Source: Fomitopsis serialis
Lineage: Eukaryota; Basidiomycota; Agaricomycetes; Polyporales; Fomitopsidaceae
Reading direction: 5' to 3'
Assembly (NCBI RefSeq): GCF_022376445.1
Contig: NW_025954963.1
Location: 1,054,001 to 1,118,000, forward strand
Length of the DNA stretch: 64,000 bases
The translations under genes and the position numbers were made by a program. Position 1 is the stretch's first letter, and each line of letters opens with the position of its first letter. Below the pieces are notes generated by a model that saw nothing but the letters and a program-made list of their open reading frames with translations, searched no databases and had not been told where the DNA came from. Shown here in pieces: positions 20,966-31,689 of this stretch.

Positions 20966-23292
20966 GTGCCTGCTCGCCCGTATTTCCGAGTCTTGACCAT
21001 TGCACTTCACTTCTTCGCCTTCGATTTTTGGCCTTGATGCGCGGATTTGACAACTACTGTAGGTATCGACAAAATGTAAGGGTTACAAGCACTGCAGAGT
21101 CCTCCATATGCAAATGGCACGCACGAATAATTGTCTTGAAGTCGGGAACATTCAGGGCCTTCTTTCCTGTCGCTCGCTGGTGTCATCGGACAGGTATCAG
21201 TCTTGCTATCTGCGATGTACACTCCGAGACGTACCATAGAACATACCTCGCATCGATGGTGGTTCCTGTCATGAAAACGCACGACTTGCGCGTGCGTTCC
21301 TCAGGCTGGTTCTGCTTGTACTGCATCAGTCATTGTCCAGTCTACAATGCCATCGAGTCGGCTAGGCATCCGCGGAGGGAGGGCGGCCATGGCTACGCGA
21401 AGTTTCGGGTGACGGCGTGGGATCTCGCACTCACGGACAAAGATATAAGGCAGAGGGAAGCGACGTGCTTTTGCAGACCACCAGCTCCTCCCGTCTCCCA
21501 ACCTTGTCCTGCGCGCAGCACAGATCCCTCGCACGGTAAGTTCGTGTTCGTGTCCACGTGCGTCTCCCTGCTGACGTGTCCGTTCATCAGTCGAGCGTGT
21601 GTGGTGCCGTCGTAGTGTGCGTATGTCGATGAGCATGGACGTCGGTGAACAGGTGAATCCACGTCGACGTATATGTGCGAGGTCACTCACTGATTGACCC
21701 ACTTGACCCTCGATGCGCCCCGCCGTGACGCAACCATGCGTGACGATGGCGAACGCGTGCGCTCGGTACGAGGGTCGAGTGATGCGTGGTAGGTCAGTCT
21801 TTTGGGCACGGTGCACTGCGTACTCGCTGAACGGTTCCATACAGGGAATCGTCCGGTCCCTGAAAGTCGAGCCGAGAGTGACCGTGACATGCGCATGCAC
21901 ACCACACTTGATGATTCGGGGGAGAAGCATCGAGCTGTGGTACTGTCGTGGTAGCGGGGCACAGATGGGGGTCGAGTCGATAGCACGTACCGTAGTCGAT
22001 TGACATTCGTAGACCAAGGGTCCAAGACGGCTGACGCCGTGCCTGTCGTGCGCGTGCACGCTCTAGCAGATGCGTCTGGGCACGCTATGTCGCATGCGTG
22101 GCCCAGCGGCTGCATCGTCGTCATTCAGAGGGATGTCCACGAAGGTGGGTGGCAGAGCGACGCCGTGTGACGTCGCTCCGTCGTTGACCACGCGTCGTGT
22201 GTTGCGTGGTGGGGTCCGTCGTGTCGCTAGTGCGTATGGTTCGACGAGTCGGGGCTGGGCGTATCCCGTGCGAGGTCGTCGTATTAGGTCTTCGTGTGCC
22301 GCGCATAGACTCAATAAATGCGCACGACAAAGTCACGAAACAACGAAACGCGCCTCTACAAGCTGAACAAGGTCGGATACCGAGCATTGGGAGTGTCTGC
22401 AGACTCGCCTCGGCTGCGTGGATCGAGCTGGCGTGTCGGCGAGCACGGGAGGAGCAAGGGGAAGGCGTGGGGGGCAGAGAGACGACGGGAGGGCAACGAG
22501 GAGCAGAGCGCAGGGGGAAGGCAGAGTGCGACGGACGGGTGCTTGGAGGGCGTTCGACGGAGACTCGACTGGCGGACGATGGCCATCGAGACAGCGTCGG
22601 GAGGCCGTCAGACGCGGTCAGAGGCGCGTTCGAGGGTGGGGCGCCAGCCAATCAGTGCGCTGGGCACGCGCGTCGGCACTCCGAAGTTGGCCTTCGAGGC
22701 CGTCCATTGCATGGCGCGGTGTGCTAGGAACGAACGTGCGAGTGGACGGGCAGCTAAAGTGTGAGCGAGATGTGCGGGGAGGGAAAACAAGGAGGGGGCG
22801 GGCGAGCAAGGTGTGCGCGCAGGCAAGAAGGTGCGTGGCAAGTGAGAAAGATGCATGGGCGAGAGAAGAGACACGTAAGCAGATGAGACGGGCATACAGC
22901 AGGGTGAGCGGGCGGGCGGTAGACAAGCAGCGGGCAATTACATTAGGTGATGGTGGTGGTAAGAGCATGAGAGAGGGGGGCAGGAAGACGTCGACGACGA
23001 CGACCGCCGTCGCTGCAAAGACATTACGTCAGACCAGAACGGGCGGGAACGTTAGCGATATTATAATGCGCACCGCGCAGTGGTACCGTAAGTGCTTAAC
23101 GCAAGGGGGTGGACTCGACAGCGATATCGATGGGCTACAGCTCCAACTCAGAGGCAAAAGACTCTAAGCACCAACGACGACGAGTTATCTCGCTGACAAG
23201 CTGTCATTTAGTGACTTTGCTGTAAGCTGTTAGCAGCTCCGAGCAGATTCGGGCACATTTCGACGACGCGCGCAGCTCCCAGCAGCTTGGAT

Positions 23293-23322
23293 CATCTCCC
23301 AGCAGATGCGTTTTTCATTGGG
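23293..23322 (-). repeat. Right terminal inverted repeat
   Basis: Reverse complement of the left end with one mismatch, followed at 23323-23329 by the second copy of the GTTCAAC target duplication. Confidence 0.88.
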
Positions 23323-23513
23323 GTTCAACTACGAAGGGCTTTCCCGCACCGGGCCGTGTGCTATGACACAGCCCATGGGGTCGCTAGCATGGTTGCGTGT
23401 ATGGGCAAACAATTAGATATTTACAGCGGGTACACACGTACAGATAGCAAGCTCAAAACCGCGCAGCGAACGTTCAACATATGTGAGCCTGCGCGCATGA
23501 TATATCGGCTGCA

Positions 23514-25150
23514 CTATGCTGTGGGCGCCGGCGCAGTGATCGTCGCAGTGACCGTCTTGACTGTGTCACCAGACACTGTCGTGATGGTGACAGTGGTGGC
23601 AGTAGGAGAGCCCTGCCCATGGGCCTGGACACCCCTCAGCGCATCCAGAGTGGACTGAAGGGCATTTTCGACACCTCCAAGGTGGCCAAGAGGCTATTGT
23701 CCGCCATGAGCCGGCGTTTAACCGAATGAACAGAACATAGGCCTACCTCTAGCCCATCCTCCCCGGCTTCGGTTTGGCCAGCATGGCTCATGGTAACGTC
23801 GCTGATGGATGAGCCGGGTCGGGTGCATCTGCTTGGGCTGCTTGGCGCGGAAGGCCCCGCATTGCCAGGGGATGCCAACGGTGTCCTGCCGTTGTAGGTC
23901 AACATCAGTTTGGACCTCGCGAATATGCGCGCCGTACCTGCTTGCCACTTCAAGAGGATCGACAGAGCTGTCTCTGTTGCTTGCCGCTTGCGGCATGGTG
24001 GACGGAACAGGGACATAAGTCAGGCCGGTCGATCTTGAGCGGAGTGATAATCGGGCAAACGGCTCGGAGCTGACTCGGAGCCACAAAAGAGTTTGTTCAG
24101 TGCTGCACTGCTGCCACGGCATGAGCCGTAAAGACATACCGGGGGCTCCCATCTTCTTGAGCTGCTATGCGCCGCATGTCTTCGTTTGGAGACCATGGCG
24201 CAGCTATAGCCTGTTCTTGATAAGTGGCGGGCGAACTGGCACTGCAACAACATGGGAGGTTCAAGGCGTCGACGACTTCATGAACGGAGCGATTGATCTC
24301 ACCTTTCACGAGGAGGCTGGGCTACTGCGGGAGAGTCGACGTTCATGCTGCATGCAATCAGCTAAAAATCAGCGAAGGCATGGCTGAGCGAATGGGCCCA
24401 ACTGACGCAGAGCCACGTTCATCCATGCTGTTCATCATAGATGTCAGGCTATCCAGCGACATTCTCATGTAGCTAGGGTTTTCAGCGCCCGAGGAATTGA
24501 CATAAGTAGAGGTCAGAGGCGGCAGTACTACGCTATGGTCTGTCAAGACGGCGGCGAGTGTGTCCCTGGAGGAGGTGAGCTGGAGGTCGGAGGCATGCTC
24601 TGCTGGCATCCATCCTGGAAGCGTCAGTCCATCCGTCGTAGATTGAGAAGCGCTGCGCATTGCAAGCAGACCCGTCAGCGGCATAGCTACTGAAGAGGCG
24701 GCTTCCGCGTTTGCCTGTACAAGGCGAGCGCGCCCAGCCAGGTCAGCGATGTTGTTAGCATTGAGGATGAGCGCAACGGCAAACTGCCAATTTGCAGCTT
24801 ACCTGCTCGGCGGGGTTGCGGGCTCCTGTAGGCTGCACGCTGGTCCTGTCGTCAGGCCACACCGGTGTCAGTGTACCGCGAAGCAGTAGAACATAGCAGC
24901 TGCTTACGAGGTATGACCCACCAGGGACTCAGCGAAGGCGGTAGGCCGAGGCCGTTTCGAGGCTGGTCCACTGCCAGTGGGGGAGTGACCGCGGGAGCCG
25001 CTGTCAGATGTGGAACGCTTCCGAACCAGCGGTCGACTATTGACAGAGGCCCTGTAAGTTAGCCCGAACAGCTGTAGCGGAAGCTCGCACTTACGATCGA
25101 CGCCTTCCATCATTGCCGCGCTTCATGCGCCCCCTTAGACCTGGAGGCAT
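23514..25150 (-). CDS. Orphan Ser/Pro-rich protein with Thr-rich C-terminus
   Basis: Exons with matching phases on the minus strand are 25150-25095, 25036-24908, 24845-24803 and one starting at 24714. The last ends at a GTCAGT donor near 24400, and shorter exons follow. The protein begins MPPGLRGRMKRGND, then KRSTSDSGSRGHSPTGSG and SKRPRPTAFAES, which look disordered and nuclear. Later parts include SPATYQEQAIAAPWSPNED and SDVTMSHAGQTEAGEDG. The last frame reads GGVENALQSTLDALRGVQAH and then a Thr/Val-rich tail ending TATITAPAPTA before the stop at 23514. The junction into the last exon is uncertain. The Thr-rich end resembles that of the gene at 8301-9105. It is divergent from the coiled-coil gene starting at 25862. 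No function known. Confidence 0.5.
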
Positions 25151-25861
25151 GGGCGACTGTACAGAGGGACGGATGAGCTGTCCCGACGTAAATATATCGG
25201 TTGAGCGGCAGCCTAAGGCCATTCGGGAGGATCCCGAGCTGCTATTGTACCTCTAGGAGGAACAAAGAGCTTGGGATGGCAGTTCTCATGGGCCGGCGTT
25301 GCATGTAGCCGAAACAGGGATCCGGCGCTGCGAGTGACATAAGACGCAGTCGCCGGACAGAATAAGGCAGTTTGGCTCACCTTGTCTGGCTCATCACGGG
25401 CCTGGCGCTCCCCATGAGAAGTTCTAATAAAACAGCTAATTCGTGAGATTGATCTCGTGTGCCGGAGCTCTCCGGCGCGTAGACCGCGCAGCACCGATCG
25501 CGAGTAAGAACTCTAGAAAAAAAGCATTAAAACCCGTTTAGTTTCATGATCGATGACCCTGACCCTGTGGGTGAGAGCGTTACGACAACCCGGCTGGTAT
25601 GCGACGAGAAGAATCAGAAATCGACAACAATGTGCGCGACAATCGGACCCTAGGGCGCGCCCTGCACAGGATGCGGGCATATACGTCGGCCTATCCAGAG
25701 TGGGCAAGAGGCCGAATATTACCAACCAGGCCAGCGCCGCCGAGAAGGCCAGGCCTCCATGTGGGTCAGGTATATTATAGAATTAAAAACATTAAATCTG
25801 CGCTGCTGCACCATTCCACTCACTGCTGCTTTGAGACCCTCAGCGTGCACCCTCTGCCCTC
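25151..25861. promoter_or_regulatory. Divergent intergenic region
   Basis: This 711 bp interval separates two divergently transcribed orphan genes and must hold both promoters. A TATA-like TATATTATAG lies at 25770-25780, about 85 bp upstream of the coiled-coil gene start. No repeats are obvious. Confidence 0.4.
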
Positions 25862-27046
25862 ATGTCGTACATCGATGCTTCGGACGCCCTCGTTGAGCTG
25901 CGAGGTCGACTCCGCAACATTATCGCTGTTGCAAGCCGGCTCTCCTACAGAGTGGAGTGGTAAGCCACTCGTTGCCAATTGACTCTGACTTACCCTGTTG
26001 TTTCCTTCCAGCACACTCCCCCCTGCTGGCTTCCTAGTCGTGGGTGGGGATATTGTGTTTCCAGGCGAGTCCATGCTGCACGACAACGCCCGGCAGAGGC
26101 ATGCGACCATAGAAAGAATCCGCTCGGATGGACGCCAGATGCGGCGCGAGCATGCGATGGAGACGGCCGCCGTGCTCCTCGCCGAGCTTGAACGAGGGGC
26201 AAGCAAGGTCGCGGCGGTCCAAGGGGAGTGCCGGGCCGCTTACCGAGTGCTGGAGAGAACAACGAGCCCTCGCAAGGCTGTCCCGCTGGGGCTGAAGCTC
26301 GCGAACCTCGAGCTCAAGGTCATCGACCTCGAGCGTGAGCAATACGCGGTGCAAGACGAGTTCCGCGACTGGCGCTGGTACATCGGTGCACTAGCTGCAC
26401 CAAAGGTCAGTACTGTCACATCATTGTAGAAATCGGCATATTCTGACACAAAATACCTGTAAGGCTGCGCTGGAGGAGTTGATCTCCCCCCTGTTCGACG
26501 CACCTCAGCTTCAAGACATTCGTGCGCGTGTTCGCACTGAGCTTGAGGTCTTACACAGGCAGTTCCGCGAGCGCGAAGAGACAGTGATGCAGGCGGCCGC
26601 CCTTTCCACTGCAATGGGGCGAAGACTCGCACAGCGGGACCCCGACATGACCGCAGGAGACGTGAGGGGCGCCCTGCAGAAGCTCGAGGCAATGGGGTGT
26701 GCGCTGATTGCACAGGAGGCAGGGCAGGAGGATGCCATTGTCGCTCTGAGGGTGCGTGGAGAACGATATCAGCAAGACGTCTAGCTGACATTGTACCAGA
26801 TCTCGTACCGCCGAGGAGTCGCTGCCCCGAAGAGCCTGCAGGGCCCTTGCGCGTTGAATATCCCCCGTTTATGCCTTGCCCGCGAGAAGCAGTTGCAGTT
26901 GCAGCTCCGGCTTGAAAGCGCCATCAAAGTAAGTGTGTGTTCTACCTCGATATAAACACATACCGATCTCATGCGCCGTATGCGCCTTTCAGACGCAGAG
27001 CGCATTGGTCAGGGAGGCCCGACAGCTCATGCACGCATTTGACTGA
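25862..27046 (+). CDS. Coiled-coil orphan protein, 320 codons, five exons
   Basis: Exons 25862-25959, 26012-26405, 26464-26751, 26800-26928 and 26993-27046 join in frame with GT-AG introns of 48-64 nt. The protein starts MSYIDASDALVELRGRLRNI and soon reads LPPAGFLVVGGDIVFPGES. It is then almost entirely helical, with heptad-like stretches such as LAELERGASKVAAVQGECRA, KLANLELKVIDLEREQYAVQ, VRTELEVLHRQFREREETVM and LAREKQLQLQLRLESAIK. No enzymatic motif, signal peptide or membrane segment is visible, so a structural or scaffolding role is the best guess. The start shares an intergenic region of about 700 bp with the divergent gene at 25150, so the two may share a promoter. The stop is only 300 bp from the end of inverted repeat copy B. 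Confidence 0.68.
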
Positions 27047-27338
27047 GATGAGCTCGCCGGAGACTCGAGGCAGCCGCTCCGAATCCTCTCTGACTGCTAC
27101 TGCTACTTCATGCGCCTCGATCGTCTAAGCCATACATAGTACAATGTCATTGATGTGATCTCACTTCGTCTGCCGCGCAGTCTCGAGTCCGGCGTTGCGC
27201 CCACAGTGGAGGGTGTATTATGGCGAAACATGCTCGCATGACTTATCGTACATTGGCAACACACTATTTGTATGCCTGTAAACGACCGACCGGTTTCGTC
27301 TACCTATGACCGGTGCTGCAGCACCCACACGCGTTGGA

Positions 27339-28875
27339 CAATGCAACCTCGACAAGATACTCAAGCTCCTCGACGACCTTGAAAGTGTTCCCGTAGCCGG
27401 AGTTGGCCTCAGGGACGATACGAGCCCTCGCCTTGCAGACGTCGCCGGCCTTGAGTGCGGCCCCCCACCCTCAACAACGTCGGAACCCGCACGTAAGGTG
27501 GGCCGGCTTGAGCAAGTCGTCATCGATGGTGGCTGGGAAGATTGCCTTCATGGTGGCCTGGCACATGGTTAGGGCGTCACGAACAACGCAGAGCCGGCAC
27601 TGCTTACCTGCCAGCCAGTTACGATCGCAAAATCCATCGGGGCCTCGTTCCGGTCCGTCCGTGCTGTCTTGAACGCCTCGCCCTCATTACCTACCACGGC
27701 GCAGAACGCCTCGACGTCGTTCGCCTCACCTCCAGACCGATACACGTGCCGCGAAGGTTGATCTCGGAAAGCACCTCGTTGTCGCCGAACCACAGCCTCC
27801 AGCAGAGGTCCTTGGTACGCCCTCGGAAGCGTCATGGATGTTGGCGTAGCCCATGCTCGGCTTGTAGAGGGACTAGGGGTTAAGCTTGAAGAGGGACAGA
27901 GACGTCGCGGCGATCCTCGAACAGTGTGACGTCGATCGCCTGAGATGCCGAATCATATCTAACCACGGCAACCTTGAGTTCGGACTTGTGCTGGCCGTGC
28001 GAACAAGCCGCGCCATAGAGGGCGACGGTCACAGGCGTCTCGCCGTCCAAGGTCATGACGACCATCTGGCTCCGACGAGGAACGAAGAGGCGACGCATCG
28101 GGTTGTCGACGTGCGATGCACCCTGCACGGTCGTTGACGTAAGGAGTGCACTCAGCCAATGCTGCTGACGAGGGCCTGCGAGCATCTCAAGCCAAGTCGA
28201 CGCCTCGGGCGACGTGCACCCAACGGAGCAGGCGTTCTTATCGGCCTCAACAGAGCGTTCGACGCCAAGTGAACCGGTGACATTCTCCGGGAGAGGGGAG
28301 GCCCTAACACTGAGATGGTCGGCGGTCGGAATGCGACTGAGGCCGCCGCCGTAGAGGCGCTGCGCCAACCTGTCGGCGAGGAACGCGGCGATGTTGTCGA
28401 GCACCTCCTTGACCGGCTCGTCCTTCTTCGCAGCATGTTTCGCCGCCACAGGGCCCCGGAGGGTGCACGCACGCTGGGGTTCTCGGCGAAGGCGGCCTCG
28501 ATGTCCTCGGCTGCCCACGAAATCCTACCAACATATGAGCCACAGTTCCTCGTTGGGCGACCTTAACGTACCCTCTTATACCTGCTCGACGCTTCGGGGA
28601 ACGGCGATGCTCAGCGACCACGGGCCAGACGAGACACGAAAAGAGTAGAGTATGTTATGTCTACATAAGGCTTCGCCCTCAGTGACAATATAGGGATTAA
28701 ACAAACAAACGAACGTACCCTCTCGAACGACACCTCGAGAACAGGAATGAAAGGGACCGGCTTCTGGCCCGGGCGTTGTGAGATGGCGAGGAAGAAAGCC
28801 TTGTCCTCCGACGCCAGGAGCTGCGCGGTCGCGGCCGGGTACGTCGCGAAGAGGAGCTTGACGAAGTGTCTATGC
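27339..28875 (-). pseudogene. Fatty acid synthase beta fragment, copy B minus
   Basis: This is the inverted twin of the plus-strand fragment at 961-2497. It carries the same reductase and dehydratase peptides (FVKLLFATYPAATAQLLASE; LFEDRRDVSVPLQA; IVTGWQ) with the same breaks. Unlike copy A it stops near 27339, before the transferase domain, so the longer homology in A predates or escaped the duplication. Non-functional. Confidence 0.85.
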
Positions 28876-29836
28876 CGGATCGTAAGCTGAAGGCGACGAC
28901 AGAACAATACGGAGGTGCTTACTGTGCAGGCATAGCGCCGTCGTCCGACATGACGTTGGTGAGGATGTGTTGCGGCCAACCCACTGCTGTCTGCTGCCGC
29001 TTCGAGCGCCGAATGCCCCCTAGGAGACACACATTCCGCTCGCCTGCGGACAACAGTCAAACAGTGGATCTAGGAGTGATTTAGGCAAGGCGTTGCGCCC
29101 ATGCCATGGTCGGTTCCGGTCAATTCGTTTGCACATGTTTGGTCCGGTGCGATCATGTGGCCACACGTGCTTCGACCGGAGATCTGAGGCTCTCAATTCC
29201 GGAATCCAAAGGCTACCTGAGCCTCTCAAACTTGTCGCCGATCCTGCAGTCTTACTCTTCTTTGGACAAGCCGATCGACTTCGTCAAGCTCTTCTTCGCA
29301 TCTTACCCGGCTGCGACCGAGCAGCTCCTGGCGTCGGAGGACAAGACGTTCTTCCTCGCCATCTCGCAGCGCCCAGGCCAGAAGCCGGTACCGTTCATCC
29401 CTGTTCTCGATGCGAACTTTGAGGTGTGGTTCAAGAAGGTGCGTTTAAATTACCCGAAAACGAACTACGACTTACGTTTTGGGTAGGACTCTTTGTGGGC
29501 AGCCGAGGACATCGAGGCCGTCTTCGACCAGGACCCGCAGCGCGTGTGCATCCTCCAGGGCCCTGTCGCGGCGAAGCATGCGACGAAGAAGGACGAGTCG
29601 ATCAAGGAGATGCTCGACAACGTCGCAGCTATCCTTGTCGACAAGTTCAATTGGCGCAGCGCCTCTACGGCGGCGACCTCAGTCTCATCCCGACCGCTGA
29701 CTATCTCAGTGTCAGGGCTTCTCCTCTTCCGGAGAACATCGCTAGCTCGCTTGGCGTCGAGCGCTCTGCCGAGGCAGGCAAGATCACCTACTCCGTTGGG
29801 AGCACCTTGCCCGAGGCGTCGACCTGGCTTGGGATG
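27339..29836 (-). repeat. Long inverted repeat, copy B
   Basis: This is the reverse complement of 1-2497. Frames match one to one (for example 27880-28518 minus with 1318-1956 plus, identical 212-codon translations). Substitutions are few. On the right, homology to sequence left of position 1 is expected but cannot be seen. Confidence 0.93.
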
Positions 29837-30900
29837 CTCGCAGGTCCACGTCAAAGTTGGCCCAGGGCTCTCCTTACGCCGGCGACCATCGTGCAGGGAA
29901 CATCACACATCGACAACGCGATGTGCCGCCTCTTCGCTCCTCGTCGGAGCCAGAAGGTCGTCTTGACCTTGGGCGGCGAGATACCTGTGTCCGCCGCGCT
30001 CTACGGTGCTGCTCGTTCGTACGGCCAGCACAAGTATCATTCGGCGTCTCAGGCGATCGACATCGCGTTGTTCGAGGACCGCCGCGACGTCTCCGTGCCT
30101 CTCCACTTCAAGTTCCTCTACAGGCCGAGCATGGGTTCGCTCCCGTTTGAATCCACGAGGTTGCCGAGGGTCCTAACACGCGCATCAAGGACTTCTACTG
30201 GCGGCTGTGGTTCGGCGACAACGAGGTGCTCCCCGAGATCAATCTTCGCGACGCGCTTACGGGTGCTGAGGTTGCGATTGAGGCGGATGACGTCGAGACG
30301 TTCTGCGCTGTGGTGAGTAATGAAGGCGAGGCGTTCAGGGCAGCGCGGACGGACCGGGTCCAAGACCCGAGGGACCTCGCGATCATTACTGGCTGGCAGG
30401 TAAGCAGTGTTGAATGGATACGTTATGTCCTAGCATCGTGGCAGGCGTGCTTCAAGACGGTCTCTGCATCTGGCGGCATTTTCGTCCTCGACCAGCTCAA
30501 GCGCCTCGTCAAGGTTGGATCAATCGACTTCCTGCAGGACGATAGTCGTGGCCTGCAGGACGATAGTCGTTGCCTGCAGGACGATAGTCGTGGCCTGCAG
30601 GACGATAGTCGTGGCAACCCCGCAATCGCATAGTATCTCCAACGCCATGGTACCCAGCAGGGCTCGCCCAAGGCTGCACGATGAGCAAGTCGGGTACTAC
30701 GGCCTTCGCTTCCTCCGCAACGAACGAGCCTTACTCCAAGATCTCCGGCGATTTCAACCCTATCCGCATCAACCCCTACTTCGCAGACTTCGCCGCACTT
30801 CCGGGAACGATCACGCATGGCATGCGGTCGAGCGCCGCTACAAGGGTGGAACACATCAACGAGGACTCAAGACCGTTGGCGTGTGGAGCTACTGGCGTGG
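29180..30900 (+). pseudogene. Fatty acid synthase beta fragment, copy B plus
   Basis: On the plus strand this fragment runs further than its twin at 1-655. The reductase end (PVPFIPVLDANFEVWFKK), the intron near 29438-29487, and SLWAAEDIEAVFDQDPQRV are followed by dehydratase-region peptides (YWRLWFGDNEVLPEINLRDA in pieces; DRVQDPRDLAIITGWQ). After a splice-like gap the frame resumes with FVLDQLKRLVKVGSIDF, so about 200 residues around the IMKAIFPATID block are missing. A second dehydratase hot-dog piece follows (YSKISGDFNPIRINPYFADF; LPGTITHGMRSSAA). The family normally has His in the NPIH motif; here it is Arg. Stops, a deletion and an internal 21 bp repeat expansion make it a pseudogene. 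Confidence 0.88.
30531..30614 (+). repeat. Four tandem 21 bp units inside the synthase pseudogene
   Basis: Units start at 30531, 30552, 30573 and 30594, each beginning CCTGCAGGACGATAGTCGT, with one base change in the second. They keep reading frame and encode LQDDSRG four times. Functional synthases have this DDxRGNP segment once, so this is a local expansion in a decaying copy. Confidence 0.95.
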
Positions 30901-31084
30901 CACGGGCACGTACGGCAAGGGGATCGCGCGAGAGAACGCACCCTACTTCAAGGCACTCAGGAGCTTGAGGATGTATTCCTTCATACGGCTGGTGTCTGAA
31001 GCCCGACCACGATCCGCACCTCGACGAAGCTACGTCCGAGTCTGCAGACCCTGGACGGCACATCGGCTTACCTGTCCTATCCAC

Positions 31085-31681
31085 AGGATGTAATCCTCTT
31101 CATCCGCCGACTCAAGCCTTGCTAGTAATTTAGGATTGACGCGCCTGAGCTCGTCAAGCCCTCGGTTGAGGCGGTCTGCTGCGACACTAATACTCATATA
31201 TGAGAGGTTCAGAGGATACCATCAAGTACTCACGTAATATGGGTGCCAGCATCTGCCATGAACCTACGATCTCCCTCCGCGAGAAGCTCTTCGACCGGCT
31301 CGAACATTGAGAAGTTGCGTTTGATGGCCCGACCTTGTTCTAAAAGGCTTTCGCTCGGCCTACAAATGCGATGGGAGTGTATCAAGACAACAATTACAAG
31401 CGATGAGGGACGTACAACGTCGCTGGGGTGAGCTTCTTGTGCAAGGTTGTATTCTCGGTGGTGAGCTTTGCCACCTTACGCCGCAGACGTTGGTTTTCGT
31501 TCAATAACTCACTGCTCATGATGGCTTCGTACACTTTCAGGATGACCATTGTTGCCCTTCGGAATGGGGGCTGAAGCCCTTGCCCGCGATGCAGCATCCC
31601 AAAGGCCGACTTCGTCAAGATGGGACTTATCCAAGATCTTGCACGGCGCCACCTCAAACCAACATCAGTGACGTTAACCAT
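31085..31681 (-). pseudogene. Truncated coiled-coil gene of a repeated agaricomycete family
   Basis: The minus strand starts MVNVTDVG with an internal MVILKVYEAIMSSELLNENQ, then RLRRKVAKLTTENTTLHKKL, a leucine-zipper-like coil. A GTACGT donor and TTTGTAG acceptor link it to SESLLEQGRAIKRNFSMFEP, then VEELLAEGDRRFMADAG. A further intron leads to DRLNRGLDELRRVNPKLLAR and LESADEEDYILWIGQ. I recall families with this ENxxLRxRV coil, AIKR and DRLxRGYxELR pattern in Agaricomycetes. Downstream, at 31000-30950, a possible last exon reads SRMKEYILKLLSALK before a stop. There the sequence runs into the fatty acid synthase fragment, so the gene is probably cut at its 3' end. Function unknown. Confidence 0.5.
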
Positions 31682-31689
31682 GGTGAGTT

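Larger units (their letters stand above)
20496..23322. mobile_element. 2.8 kb non-coding DNA transposon with terminal inverted repeats
   Basis: The left end at 20496-20525 and the reverse complement of the right end at 23293-23322 agree at 29 of 30 positions. The ends begin CCCAGTGAAAAACGC and CCCAATGAAAAACGC and continue ATCTGCTGGGAGATG. A GTTCAAC duplication flanks the element. Inside the ends are many copies of GAGCTGCTC- and AGATGCTC-like motifs, as in subterminal repeats of several transposon superfamilies. No transposase-like frame is present: long frames at 22120-23170 are low-complexity Arg/Gly translations on both strands. It is therefore probably a non-autonomous element that depends on a transposase elsewhere. 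The superfamily cannot be named from what I see; a 7-8 bp duplication fits several. Confidence 0.85.

Noticed and set aside
22120..23170. Open frames of 150-250 codons inside the terminal-inverted-repeat element
   Set aside because: They are Arg/Gly/Ser-rich, overlap on both strands and contain no transposase motif, so they reflect base composition.
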